A DNA stretch of 64,000 bases from Amycolatopsis taiwanensis DSM 45107 (GTDB lineage: Bacteria > Actinomycetota > Actinomycetes > Mycobacteriales > Pseudonocardiaceae): positions 163,724 to 227,723 of the forward strand of contig NZ_JAFB01000005.1 of NCBI RefSeq assembly GCF_000519205.1, in the 5' to 3' direction. The position numbers and the translations under genes are program-made. Shown here in pieces: positions 42,355 to 50,546 of the stretch. The notes under the pieces were generated by a model. The model had not been told where the DNA came from. It searched no databases and worked only from the letters and a program-made list of their open reading frames with translations. How positions within the stretch are numbered: the first letter of the stretch is position 1; each line of letters opens with the position of its first letter.

Positions 42355-42428
42355 CATCCCTGGTCTCGACCCGCGGCAGTCACGGTGACCACCGAGTGCG
42401 CACAGATTCGCGGAGGAACAGCCGATGA
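42351..42428 (+). CDS. 25-residue mini-ORF, truncated RGN/ARKLA family
   Basis: A short frame overlapping the stop of the PPE-like gene (ATGA) and the start of the EspG gene (ATGA). The peptide begins MTSLVSTRGSHGDHRVR, matching the N-terminal half of the frame at 40592, then diverges. The 3' part CGCGGAGGA is the ribosome site for EspG. It bridges two genes in continuous translation. Unproven. Confidence 0.4.
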   Translation: MTSLVSTRGSHGDHRVRTDSRRNSR

Positions 42429-43183
42429 GCGGGGTGGTGCTGTCCGCGCTCGAATTCGACGTGGTGTGGGAGAGCGAGCGGTTGCCGCCGCCGCATCCCG
42501 CGCTGCGCGTGCCGAGCCCCGGCCGGACCCGGACCGAGCGGCGCGAACTCGTGGAGCAGGCGTGGGAATCGCTCGCGTCCCGCGGCCTCGCGCGCGGAAC
42601 ACGGGCCACCGGAGACCTGGTGGACCAGCTCAACCTGCTGGCACGCCCGAAGGTCACCATCGACGGCTGGGTGTGGACGGACCGGGAGATCAAGAGTCTC
42701 GCGGTGAGCACGGGCCCGCAGGCGCTGCTCGCCGTGGTCGATGCCGGGGAGGTCTGGCTGATTCCCGCGCGGGACACGTCCCTGCCGCAGTCGGCCGTGT
42801 CCACGGCCGGGGATCTCCCCGCCGGGCCCGGCCACTCGGTGAGCGTGCCGCACGAGGTCCTGCGGGCCGCGGACGCACAGGCAAAGGGAGACCCGAAGGC
42901 ACTGGTCATGGCGCTGAGCGATCGCGGTATCGCGCTGTGGCAGGCGCAGGAACTGGCGGGCATGCTCGTCGGCATGACCGCACGCGGCCAGTTCGGCGTG
43001 GAACGGTCGCTCCGGGACGGCACGATGCGCCGCGCGAATCGTGTGATCGCGTTCTTCGACACCGACGCGGGACGGTATCTGGTGCAATTGCGCGGCACCG
43101 ACGGCGAGGACTGGGCCACCATCGCACCCGCCGACAACGACCTGCTCGCCGGCCGGATCTGGGAATTGCTGGAAGAGGTGTAA
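42425..43183 (+). CDS. EspG-family ESX secretion chaperone
   Basis: A 252-residue EspG protein, which binds PE/PPE-type substrates in the cytoplasm and delivers them to the ESX machine. Recognised from the N-terminal LEFDVVWESERLPPPHPAL, the middle SLAVSTGPQALLAVVDAGEVWLIPARD and the C-terminal FFDTDAGRYLVQLRGTDGEDWATIAPADNDLLAGRIWELL. It follows a PPE-like gene and precedes WXG100-type genes, the usual order. ATG 42425 overlaps the mini-ORF stop. No EccB/C/D/E genes lie in the window, so the core apparatus is encoded elsewhere. Confidence 0.85.
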   Translation: MSGVVLSALEFDVVWESERLPPPHPALRVPSPGRTRTERRELVEQAWESLASRGLARGTRATGDLVDQLNLLARPKVTIDGWVWTDREIKSLAVSTGPQALLAVVDAGEVWLIPARDTSLPQSAVSTAGDLPAGPGHSVSVPHEVLRAADAQAKGDPKALVMALSDRGIALWQAQELAGMLVGMTARGQFGVERSLRDGTMRRANRVIAFFDTDAGRYLVQLRGTDGEDWATIAPADNDLLAGRIWELLEEV

Positions 43184-43341
43184 CCGCGCCGTGCAAACGT
43201 CGGTGAAAATGGTGGCGGAGCGGCGATCGGGTGCTAAAAATGAGGCGGGAACCGGCCCGCGGTGAGCGGCGTCCGACCAATCGTCGACGGTGAGCCGAGG
43301 CCGGCATCCCGGGTGAGTGAAGCGAAGGGGAGAGCTGTGGC

Positions 43342-43686
43342 ATGATCGAGAACGATCCGGATTCGCTGGAACACGTGGCCGGTCAGGTCGAGGTCATTCA
43401 CGACCATTTCCAGGATTCGAAGAAGAAGATGACCGGGATCGTCGGGGCGAACCCGTTCGGCGACATCAAGCATCCCGACGAACTGCGGCCCGGCGAGCAC
43501 CCGTCCGAAGGCATGGCGAACGCGTTGGGGTCCTATCGGGACGGAATGCACCGGCAGTTCGACGCGGCCGCGAAGCTGATGCTCTCGACCGGCGGCGTGC
43601 TGCGCGAAGCCGCCCGCGCGATGCGGGAAACGGACACCGCCGCGGCGGACAGCCTGACGGTGAAGGACGGAAGCCTACAGATCTAG
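43342..43686 (+). CDS. ESX-associated EspC/WXG100-like protein
   Basis: A 114-residue helical protein. SLEHVAGQVEVIHDHFQDSKKKM and GMANALGSYRDGMHRQFDAAAKLMLSTGGVLREAARAMRETD form a helix-turn-helix hairpin as in EspC-like ESX substrates. No signal peptide. ATG 43342 has AAGGGGAGAG upstream. It is probably secreted together with the SLT protein or acts as its partner; the spacing to the latter is 75 bp, so both may be in one transcript. Family assignment is tentative. Confidence 0.65.
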   Translation: MIENDPDSLEHVAGQVEVIHDHFQDSKKKMTGIVGANPFGDIKHPDELRPGEHPSEGMANALGSYRDGMHRQFDAAAKLMLSTGGVLREAARAMRETDTAAADSLTVKDGSLQI

Positions 43687-43761
43687 GCGCCACCCGCACC
43701 GCCACGCAAGCCATTTCAAAACACTCTCTAGCAGGTCTGGGGAACGAGGCAAGGGGGCAGC

Positions 43762-45975
43762 ATGGTAGCCGCGCCGGGAATGCCGCCGGAATGGGCGGAC
43801 GTCGAGGCCAAGGCCCAGCAGGTCGACAAGCTCAATCCCGCGGGAATCCAGAGCGTCGCGGACCAGTTCGCGCAGGCGTCGAAGGACTCGGCCGACCACA
43901 GCGTGGCACTGCGCAACGCGACCGCGACACTCGGCGGCGGCACCTGGTCGGGCCCGTCGGCGGACGCCTTCTTCGACTACGTCAAGAAGATCGGAGACGC
44001 CGGGCAGAAGGTCAACGACCATCTGGACGAGGTGTCCAAGGAACTGTCGACGCTCCAGGGTTCGCTGTCCGACATCAAAAACCAGATCCACACGATCCAG
44101 CAACAGGCGAAAAGCCAGATCGACGACGCCAACAACCAGGCGGTGCAACAGGCCAACGCGGCGGAGGCGCAGGAGAATGCGGTCCACGCGGGCAAGGAGG
44201 GCGCGGCCATGCCGAGCCCGACCTCCGCGGAGATCATGGCCGCGAACGCGCAGAAGACCAGCGGCATCGCTTCGGGTGCCCGTGACCACATCCAGACCCT
44301 GCTGAACAACGGCAACGACCAGATCAACCGGGTGATGGACCTGGTCAAGAAGGACGTGGAGGGCGGGTACGACTCGGTGCCGCCGCTGGGCACCGCGCCT
44401 TCCGGGGCACACAGCAGCGGCGGCCTGCACGGCGGCGGAGGCTCGAACTTCTCCGGCGGCGGTGGCGGCGGGGGCGGTGGCGGTGGCCTCGGCCCGAGCG
44501 GCGGGCCACCGAGCGGTCAGCCGCCCGGCAACGTGCGGCAGTGGATCGAGGAGGCCATCAAGGAGATGCAGGCGCAGGGCATCCCGGTGACCGAGGCCGA
44601 CATCAACAGCATCTGGGCCATCATCGAACACGAGTCCGGCGGCAACCCCCACGCCATCAACCTGTGGGACTGTGTCCCACTGGACACGATGATCCTGACC
44701 CAGCGTGGCTGGCTGAAGCACAACGAAGTGCTGGTGGGCGACGAAACAATCGGCTACAACCCGCTGAGCGGGCACAGCGAGTGGACTCCGATCACGGGTG
44801 TCGTCCACCACGAAAACGCTCCTTTGGTTCGCTTGGCCAATTCGCGATGGCATGCGACGACTACCCCTAACCATCGCTGGCTCACCCTTCCCCGGGTTCA
44901 CGTCCAGGACACCGGCCTCCCGACGGTCTGCCCCGAATGCGGCTGGCTGCCTCGGACCAGCGTGCAACCGGCGAACGGTGTAGCCGTACATCGCCGGAAA
45001 ATGCACGGTGTGGTGCCGCCACGACAGCGCAACGTTCATTCCGATCGGCCACGTTTCGTGACAAGCAAAGAAGTCCGGAGTCGAGACAGAATCTTGCTGT
45101 CAGCTTCCGCGCGAACACCCGCACGGCTGGACATCACGGTCCGTGAAGCCGCGATTCTCGCCTGGATCGCCGGCGACGGACATGTGGAGAACCGCAAGCA
45201 CCGGCCAACAATGTCGATCGCGCAGTCCAAACCGCACCTGGTCGAAAAGCTGAAGAGCCTGCTCGTCGATGTACCACACGCCTGCTACGTTGACGACCAG
45301 GGCGGCTGTGGGCCTCGACATCAGTTCCGGCTCGACTACGACTACTCCCGTGACCTGATCGCCCGTGCGGGCAGCCCCAAGTCGGACTCGGTTGCGCAGG
45401 TGCTCGCGATGTCGACCGAGCAACGCGAAGCCTGGCTGGAGGCGCTAACCGACGCGGAAGGCGCCCGCACGCTCAAGCCTGGGTACAGCAAAGCTCAAGT
45501 CGCCATCTACCAGTCACCGGGCGCCGTACTAGAAGCGGCCACACTGGCCGTTTACCTTTCGGGACGAAGGCCCCGAGTGCTTCACGCGCGTTCCAGGCGC
45601 GACACGTGGCAGCCGGAGGCGTCAGTTCGTGGCAACACTCCGGTAGTCCGCGGCGCGTCCCTGGGCAGCACGGCCGCCGGCCGGGGCAACGTGTGGTGCG
45701 TGACGACGGGTCTCGGCACATGGACGGCCCGAGAAGAGGACCACGTGTTCCTGACAGGTAACTCCAATGCCAAGGCGGGGCACCCGTCGAAGGGCCTGAT
45801 GCAGACCATCGACTCGACCTTCAACTCCTACAAGCTGCCCGGCCACGGCGACATCTACAACCCGGTGGACAACATCATCGCGGGCGTGCGCTACACGATG
45901 AGCCGTTACGGCAGCATCGCCAACACCCCTGGTCTGAAGGCGATGTCGCACGGCGGCGGCTACGTCGGCTACTGA
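43762..45975 (+). CDS. WXG100-lytic transglycosylase (SLT) protein interrupted by an intein
   Basis: A 737-residue precursor. Residues 1-140 are a WXG100-type helical hairpin with TWSG near residue 57 and coiled-coil segments; 150-270 are a Gly-rich linker; from 275 an SLT/lysozyme-like domain starts (INSIWAIIEHESGGNPHAIN, catalytic Glu in EHESGG). It is broken after NLWD by a 364-residue intein (residues 304-667) and resumes SNAKAGHPSKGLMQTIDSTF ... YNPVDNIIAGVRYTMSRYG. After splicing the enzyme would have 373 residues and could cleave peptidoglycan, perhaps to open the wall for ESX. AAGGGGG precedes ATG 43762. The SLT part also resembles phage tape-measure domains. Confidence 0.93.
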   Translation: MVAAPGMPPEWADVEAKAQQVDKLNPAGIQSVADQFAQASKDSADHSVALRNATATLGGGTWSGPSADAFFDYVKKIGDAGQKVNDHLDEVSKELSTLQGSLSDIKNQIHTIQQQAKSQIDDANNQAVQQANAAEAQENAVHAGKEGAAMPSPTSAEIMAANAQKTSGIASGARDHIQTLLNNGNDQINRVMDLVKKDVEGGYDSVPPLGTAPSGAHSSGGLHGGGGSNFSGGGGGGGGGGGLGPSGGPPSGQPPGNVRQWIEEAIKEMQAQGIPVTEADINSIWAIIEHESGGNPHAINLWDCVPLDTMILTQRGWLKHNEVLVGDETIGYNPLSGHSEWTPITGVVHHENAPLVRLANSRWHATTTPNHRWLTLPRVHVQDTGLPTVCPECGWLPRTSVQPANGVAVHRRKMHGVVPPRQRNVHSDRPRFVTSKEVRSRDRILLSASARTPARLDITVREAAILAWIAGDGHVENRKHRPTMSIAQSKPHLVEKLKSLLVDVPHACYVDDQGGCGPRHQFRLDYDYSRDLIARAGSPKSDSVAQVLAMSTEQREAWLEALTDAEGARTLKPGYSKAQVAIYQSPGAVLEAATLAVYLSGRRPRVLHARSRRDTWQPEASVRGNTPVVRGASLGSTAAGRGNVWCVTTGLGTWTAREEDHVFLTGNSNAKAGHPSKGLMQTIDSTFNSYKLPGHGDIYNPVDNIIAGVRYTMSRYGSIANTPGLKAMSHGGGYVGY
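44671..45762 (+). mobile_element. Intein with LAGLIDADG-type homing endonuclease domain
   Basis: Begins with Cys304 in CVPLDTMILTQRGW (block A) and has block B TTPNHRWLT, endonuclease blocks ILAWIAGDGHV and WLEALTDAEG, a C2H2-like CPEC...HRRKMH element, and ends VWCVTTGLGTWTAR ... VFLTGN with terminal Asn667 before Ser668. The penultimate residue is Gly, not the usual His, as in many actinophage inteins. The acids of the endonuclease motifs (GDG, DAEG) look intact. The DNA is visibly less GC-rich than the host gene, supporting recent gain. It interrupts the active-site region of the SLT domain, so splicing is required for activity. Confidence 0.92.
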
Positions 45976-46020
45976 GTCAGCCGGTTCCCGAGCCGCGTGA
46001 GGCTGCCGCAGTGCTGGCCT

Positions 46021-46032
46021 TAGCCTGGGGGC
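46021..46032 (+). promoter_or_regulatory. Leaderless promoter -10 of the aminotransferase
   Basis: TAGCCT (46021-46026), six bases, ATG 46033. The GGGGG between them is too close to the start to be a normal Shine-Dalgarno. Confidence 0.5.
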
Positions 46033-47184
46033 ATGGTCGACTTTGGCACCTTGCCTCCCGCTGCGCGGCGCGCGGAGGTCGCGCCGTTCCACGTGATGGA
46101 GGTGTTGTCCGCAGCACAGGAACGCCAGCGCAGCCACGGCGATGTGATCTCGCTCGCCGCGGGCCAGCCGACCGCCGGCGCGCCCGAGCCCGTCAAGCGA
46201 GCCGCCGAGCGGGCACTGCGTGAGCAGAACCTGGGCTACACGGTCCAGCTCGGCATTCCCCAGCTGCGTGAAGCCATCGCGGGGCACTATCACCGCCGCT
46301 ACGCCCTCGACGTCAGCCCGGACGACGTGATCGTGACCACCGGATCCTCCGGCGGGTTCCTGCTTTCCTTCCTCGCCGCCTTCGACGCGGGCGACCGGGT
46401 CGCGATGGCCCGGCCCGGCTATCCGGCCTACCGGAACCTGCTGTCCGCGCTCGGCTGCGAGGTCGTGGAGTTCCCGGCGCGGTTCCAGCCGACCGTCGAG
46501 CTCCTCGACGAACTGGGCCCGCTCTCCGGCCTGATCGTCGCCAGCCCCGCCAACCCCACCGGAACGGTTCTGCCGCCCGAAGAGTTCGCGGCGATCGCGG
46601 ACTGGTGTTCGGCCCGGGGAGTGCGCCTGATCGGCGACGAGATCTACCACGGGATCTCCTACGGCACCGAGACCACCTGCGCCTGGCACCGTACGCGGGA
46701 GTCGATCGTGCTCGGCTCGTTCTCGAAGTATTTCGCGATGACCGGCTGGCGGCTCGGCTGGATGCTGGCGCCCCGCTCGCTGCACCGAGCGGTGGACGTG
46801 CTGACCGGGAACCTCAACATCTGCGCGCCCGTGCTGGCCCAGTACGCGGCGGTCGCGGCGTTCGAGCCGGAGTCCTACGCCGAGCTGGACGGCCACGTCA
46901 GCCACTATCGCGCCAACCGCGACCTGCTGCTCGACGGGTTGACGAAGATCGGCCTGGACCGGATCGCGCCGGTGGACGGCGCCTTCTACGCCTACGTCGA
47001 CGTGTCCGAGCACACCACGGACAGCCTGACCTGGTGCCGCCGCCTGCTGGCCGACACCGGGCTCGCCATCACGCCGGGCATCGACTTCGATCCGGTCGAC
47101 GGCGGCAAGCACGTCCGGCTGTCCTTCGCCGGTGCGACCGAGGACGTGGCCGAAGCCGTGAAACGCCTGGGCGCCTGGCTGTGA
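46033..47184 (+). CDS. PLP-dependent class I/II aminotransferase
   Basis: A 383-residue fold-type I aminotransferase. PLP contacts: VTTGSSGGFLL, ASPANPTGTVL, LIGDEIYHGISYG (Asp, Tyr) and SFSKYFAMTGWRLGWML, in which the Lys forms the internal aldimine; the C-terminal Arg is in VRLSFAGATEDV. It resembles aspartate/aromatic-type enzymes of actinobacteria; amino donor and acceptor are not decided. Probably leaderless. It is followed by the second 22-bp repeat array and is not obviously part of the ESX cluster before it. Confidence 0.92.
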   Translation: MVDFGTLPPAARRAEVAPFHVMEVLSAAQERQRSHGDVISLAAGQPTAGAPEPVKRAAERALREQNLGYTVQLGIPQLREAIAGHYHRRYALDVSPDDVIVTTGSSGGFLLSFLAAFDAGDRVAMARPGYPAYRNLLSALGCEVVEFPARFQPTVELLDELGPLSGLIVASPANPTGTVLPPEEFAAIADWCSARGVRLIGDEIYHGISYGTETTCAWHRTRESIVLGSFSKYFAMTGWRLGWMLAPRSLHRAVDVLTGNLNICAPVLAQYAAVAAFEPESYAELDGHVSHYRANRDLLLDGLTKIGLDRIAPVDGAFYAYVDVSEHTTDSLTWCRRLLADTGLAITPGIDFDPVDGGKHVRLSFAGATEDVAEAVKRLGAWL

Positions 47185-47200
47185 TCACTCGATTCGCCCG

Positions 47201-47332
47201 GCGCGAGTCCCACACTCCCGTCGCGCGTGTCCCACCTTCCCGTCGCGCGAGTCCCACACTCCCGTAGCGTGAGTCCCACACTCCCGTAGACCGGAACGTG
47301 GGACACGCACGACACGAAGGTAGGACTCGCGG
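47201..47332. repeat. Second 22-bp tandem repeat array with inverted arm
   Basis: Direct units at 47201, 47223, 47245 and 47267 (two variants, GAGTCCCACACTCCCGT and GTGTCCCACCTTCCCGT), then about two units in reverse orientation from 47289. The junction GTAGACCGGAACGTGGGACAC is shared with 3187-3360 except for a base or two, so the arrays derive from one element, not from chance. It lies after the aminotransferase stop and can fold into a long hairpin. Confidence 0.85.
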
Positions 47333-47456
47333 CCAGCCGGGTCAGGGGAACCCTGACTTACCCCTGAACGTTGATCGGTGTGCGGGCGCACCGGCTGGAC
47401 GCATGGGAGTCTGAGTCTGAGCGGGCCGGACGGCTCGTCAACGCGGAGGGAATGCC

Positions 47457-47636
47457 ATGTTCTGGAAGATCGTCGGGGCACTGATCGTCGCCTGGGTGGC
47501 GTTCATGATTGTCGGGTCGTTGGTCGGCTTCCTGGTCAAGGCGGTGCTGGTGATCGCCATCGTGGCCGGCGTCGGCGTCCTCGGTGCGGCCGCCTACCGG
47601 GGCCTCAAGGGCGGCAACCGCAAGCAGATCCGCTAA
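47457..47636 (+). CDS. 59-residue two-segment membrane protein
   Basis: A small protein: FWKIVGALIVAWVAFMIVG and FLVKAVLVIAIVAGVGVLGA are two membrane segments, followed by a basic tail (RGLKGGNRKQIR) that should sit in the cytoplasm. ATG 47457 has GGAGGGA at 47445-47451, ideal spacing. No family recognised; short hydrophobic proteins of this kind are common and usually unannotated. Only four bases separate its stop from the convergent HAD gene. Confidence 0.65.
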   Translation: MFWKIVGALIVAWVAFMIVGSLVGFLVKAVLVIAIVAGVGVLGAAAYRGLKGGNRKQIR

Positions 47637-47640
47637 CCCA

Positions 47641-48219
47641 TCACAGCGCCGCGCGGGCCGTCTCGACGCCGAGCCACCGATGCGCGCGCAGGCCGACGGC
47701 GCGCGCACCGTCCACGTTGGACTGGCGGTCGTCGAAGAACAGGCAGTCCTGGGCGCGGGCGCCGAGCCGGGTGAGCAGGAGCCGGAAGATCTCCGGGTCC
47801 GGCTTGGCGACGCGGACGTCGCCGGAGAACAGCCGAACCCGGAAATGTCCTGCCCACTCCTGTCTTTCCGCGAACCGCGCGAACGACACGGGCGCGTTGG
47901 ACAACAGCGCGAGCGCGGCGCCCGCCTCGTTCAACGTGGCGAGGAGATCCAGCACGGCGGGTTCGAGCCGGGACCAGCCCCGGACGTCGATCTCGGTCAG
48001 CGCGTCCGAAGTAGACGGATCGACGTGCGCGCCGAGCGCGGCGCCGATCGCACTCCAGTACGCCAGATCGGACCCGCCCCGGTCGTAGGCCTCGCGGTGC
48101 GCCCAGTAGTGCAGCTCGAAATCGGCGAGGTCGACGCCCATCGTGGCGGCCAGTTCCGGCAACGCCGTCGTCCGGCCGCAGATGACCTCTCCGTAGTCGA
48201 ACACGATCCAGTTCGTCAC
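47641..48219 (-). CDS. HAD-superfamily hydrolase
   Basis: A 192-residue haloacid-dehalogenase-like phosphatase. Motif I VFDYGEVI (nucleophile Asp; the second Asp is Gly, as in the YihX-like group FDxGxV), motif II LLSNAP, motif III Lys in VAKPDPEIF and motif IV FFDDRQSNVDGA. The cap is a small helical insert after motif I. Likely substrate: a sugar phosphate or nucleotide. Its start overlaps the stop of the threonine aldolase gene (ATGA), so the two are co-translated; a shared pathway is not evident. Confidence 0.88.
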   Translation of the reverse strand: MTNWIVFDYGEVICGRTTALPELAATMGVDLADFELHYWAHREAYDRGGSDLAYWSAIGAALGAHVDPSTSDALTEIDVRGWSRLEPAVLDLLATLNEAGAALALLSNAPVSFARFAERQEWAGHFRVRLFSGDVRVAKPDPEIFRLLLTRLGARAQDCLFFDDRQSNVDGARAVGLRAHRWLGVETARAAL

Positions 48220-49250
48220 GGATGGCCCCCGGCCTTGACCCGGTTCAAGGCCTCGTCGATGTCGTCGATGGACAGGTCCCGGTGCGTGATGAAGCGGACC
48301 TTGCCGCCCATCGGCAACGCCAGGACACCGACCGCGGTCAGCGACTCCAGCGTCACCGCGACGTCCGCGACCCGGGCCAGCACGATGTTCGTCTCGGGGG
48401 TGTTCACTTCCCAGCCCAGCTCACTCAGCCCGGCGGCGAGCCGCCGGGCCTTCTCGTGGTCCATGGCCAGGTCACCGATGCGGTCCAGCGCCACCAATCC
48501 AGCCGCGGCGAGCACCCCGCCCTGCCGCACGCCACCACCGAGCATCTGCCGCATCCGGCGTGCCTGCTCCACGAACGTCACCGTGCCCGCGACCACCGAG
48601 CCGACCGGCGCGCCCAGGCCCTTGCTCAAGCACGCCGACACGGTGTCCACGCCGACGGTCAGCGCCGCCGGTGGCAGGCCGAGCGCGATCGCCGCGTGCC
48701 ACAGCCGGGCGCCGTCGAGGTGCACTCGCAGCCCCGCCTGCCGGGCGGTGGCGAGCAACTGGGCGTGCTCGTGCGGCGGGATGATGGTGCCCCCGGCCGC
48801 GTTGTGCGTGTTCTCCAGGCAGAGCAACGTGGTCCGCAACGTGTAGTAGGGGCCGTTGCGCGGGCCGATCGCCTTGGCGAGCGTTTCCACCTTGGGCCGG
48901 CCGGGTCCGGCATCGTGCTCCAGCGGGTACGGCATGCCGCCGGCCAGCCAGGCCGCCGAGCCGAGCTCGTTGGTGAGGACGTGCGCGTCCTTCGGCGCGA
49001 GGAACCGGTCGCCGCGCTGGAGGTGCACGCTCAGCGCGATCAGGTTGGCCATCGTGCCGGTGGGCGTCCACAGCGCGGCCGGCATGCCGAGCATGCTGGC
49101 TGCACGCTCTTCGAGCGCGTGGATGGTGGGGTCGATGTCGATCACGTTGTCCGCGACCTCAGCCGACGCCATCGCTCTGCGCATCGTGTCGTCCGGCCGG
49201 GTGACAGTGTCGGAGCGGAAATCGAGCGGTGAAGTCTCGGTTAAGGTCAC
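48216..49250 (-). CDS. Low-specificity L-threonine aldolase
   Basis: A 344-residue fold-type I PLP enzyme cleaving L-threonine/allo-threonine to glycine and acetaldehyde. Family blocks: LDFRSDTVTRPDDTMRRAM, LWTPTGTMANLIAL, LCLENTHNAAGGTIIPP, VHLDGARLWHAA and VSACLSKGLGAPVGSVVAG with the PLP lysine. GTG 49250 is the start; TGTGAT lies six bases upstream and may be a -10. It is divergent from a sigma-factor gene and coupled to the HAD gene. Glycine supply for purine synthesis is one possible use. Confidence 0.9.
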   Translation of the reverse strand: MTLTETSPLDFRSDTVTRPDDTMRRAMASAEVADNVIDIDPTIHALEERAASMLGMPAALWTPTGTMANLIALSVHLQRGDRFLAPKDAHVLTNELGSAAWLAGGMPYPLEHDAGPGRPKVETLAKAIGPRNGPYYTLRTTLLCLENTHNAAGGTIIPPHEHAQLLATARQAGLRVHLDGARLWHAAIALGLPPAALTVGVDTVSACLSKGLGAPVGSVVAGTVTFVEQARRMRQMLGGGVRQGGVLAAAGLVALDRIGDLAMDHEKARRLAAGLSELGWEVNTPETNIVLARVADVAVTLESLTAVGVLALPMGGKVRFITHRDLSIDDIDEALNRVKAGGHP

Positions 49251-49347
49251 GGTTAGATCACATCACACCAGTTAGTTGATCTACAAGAAGCTATGCAACC
49301 GTAGTGGCTACGAACTACGTCCTTATTGTGAGACGCCCAGGAGGCCG

Positions 49348-49857
49348 GTGGACCAGCGCGACGAGCAGGAGTTCGCGAAGTACTTCGCTGCCAAGCGGGA
49401 CTTCGTGCGCCGAAGCGCGTTCCTGCTCTGCGGAGACTGGCACCGCGCGGACGATCTCGCACAGACCGCGTTCGTCGCGCTGCACCGGAAGTGGAGCGGG
49501 ATCCGCGACCGCGGGGCCGTCGACGCCTACCTGCGGAAAACCCTGGTGCGGGCGGCGATCGACGAGTCACGACGGCCGTGGCGGAGGGAGCGGCAGGTGG
49601 ACCTGCTGCCCGAACCCGAGCCGGCCGCAGGCCGGCTGGATGATCAGGTCGCGACCCGCACCGACCTGATCAACGGGCTGCGCGACGTCCCGCCGAAACA
49701 GCGTGCCGTGCTGGTGATGCGCTATTTCGAGGGGCTCGACGTGGCCGCCGTCGCCAAGGCCCTCGGCTGCAGCGAGGGCAACGTGAAGAGCCAGACCGCA
49801 CGCGGGCTGGCGAACCTGCGGACAGCGCTGGGAGCGGAGGTGGAGACGCATGGATGA
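49348..49857 (+). CDS. SigE-family RNA polymerase sigma factor
   Basis: A 169-residue ECF-type sigma factor. Region 2: FAAKRDFVRRSAFLLCGDW and ADDLAQTAFVALHRKW; region 4: VPPKQRAVLVMRYFEGLDVAAVAKALGC, SEGNVKSQTARGLANLR. GTG 49348 is preferred (CAGGAGG at 49338-49344); a frame reaches back to 49276. It overlaps the next gene, a membrane protein that may be its anti-sigma, by eight bases. It is a second SigE-type factor in the window (the other at 24698). Confidence 0.92.
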   Translation: MDQRDEQEFAKYFAAKRDFVRRSAFLLCGDWHRADDLAQTAFVALHRKWSGIRDRGAVDAYLRKTLVRAAIDESRRPWRRERQVDLLPEPEPAAGRLDDQVATRTDLINGLRDVPPKQRAVLVMRYFEGLDVAAVAKALGCSEGNVKSQTARGLANLRTALGAEVETHG

Positions 49858-50491
49858 ACGAGACCTGAGCACCCTGTTCCAGGCCGCGCCCGGTGACCCC
49901 CCGCCGCCCACCTTCGACCTCTCCGATGTCACCGCCGCGTCCGCCCGGGCCCGGGCCCGCCGCCGCTCGGCGCTGGTCACCGCCGCTGCCTGCGTGGTGC
50001 TCGCGCTGGCGGGGTTCGGGGTGAGCCGGATTCCCTTCACGGGCTCCAGCACGTCGCAGGTGGCCGGTCAAGCGCCCGCCGCGGCACCGCATGTCCCGTC
50101 GCCCCTGCAGGGCAGCGACCGTAACGGGCAGGCCGGCCCTCGGGCCGAAGGCGCCTCCGGGTGCGACCAGGTGGACTCCGAGCTCGCCACCGCCCTCGCC
50201 GACGAACTTCGCGGCACCGGACGCGGCGACGCCCAGCCCGGCCGGGTCTGTCCGACCGGGTCCCGCTCCGCCGCCTTCCGGGTCGTCGATGGGGACCGCC
50301 ACGGCCTGGTTTCGGTGGTCCTGGCGCTTCCGGGCAGCGCGGTCCCGCTCGAATCGGGCGATGCCATGGCGCAGGCACCGGCTGCCGGCAGCGGATCGAT
50401 CATCGTTTACAGCACCCCGGATCTGGCCAGCGATCCGCCGCTGCTGGCCGATCTGGATCGCATCGCGCGTGCCCTGGCCGCCCGCTTCTGA
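49850..50491 (+). CDS. Membrane-anchored protein coupled to the sigma factor
   Basis: A 213-residue protein with a 45-residue cytoplasmic N-terminus (STLFQAAPGDPPPPTFDLSDV), one membrane segment (ALVTAAACVVLALAGFGVSRI) and an extracytoplasmic Ala/Gly-rich domain. This is the layout of an anti-sigma factor and it overlaps the sigma gene, but no zinc-finger or anti-sigma motif is visible, so the role is inferred from context. The outer domain has two cysteines (SGCDQV, RVCPTG). Confidence 0.65.
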   Translation: MDERDLSTLFQAAPGDPPPPTFDLSDVTAASARARARRRSALVTAAACVVLALAGFGVSRIPFTGSSTSQVAGQAPAAAPHVPSPLQGSDRNGQAGPRAEGASGCDQVDSELATALADELRGTGRGDAQPGRVCPTGSRSAAFRVVDGDRHGLVSVVLALPGSAVPLESGDAMAQAPAAGSGSIIVYSTPDLASDPPLLADLDRIARALAARF

Positions 50492-50534
50492 CCCACCGCA
50501 TGGCCGCCACGGCCACCCCGAACTCTCAACGGCC

Positions 50535-50546
50535 TAGATTCTGGGC
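50535..50546 (+). promoter_or_regulatory. Leaderless promoter -10 of the TetR gene
   Basis: TAGATT (50535-50540), six bases, ATG 50547. No Shine-Dalgarno. Confidence 0.5.

Noticed and set aside
40693-43137. An 814-codon open frame on the minus strand through the ESX cluster
   Set aside because: Opposite to the PPE-like and EspG genes, low-complexity; the real genes have better starts and recognisable domains.
43762-45975. Frameshift or unrelated insertion in the SLT protein
   Set aside because: The frame is continuous and the inserted part has all intein blocks in order, so an intein explains it better.
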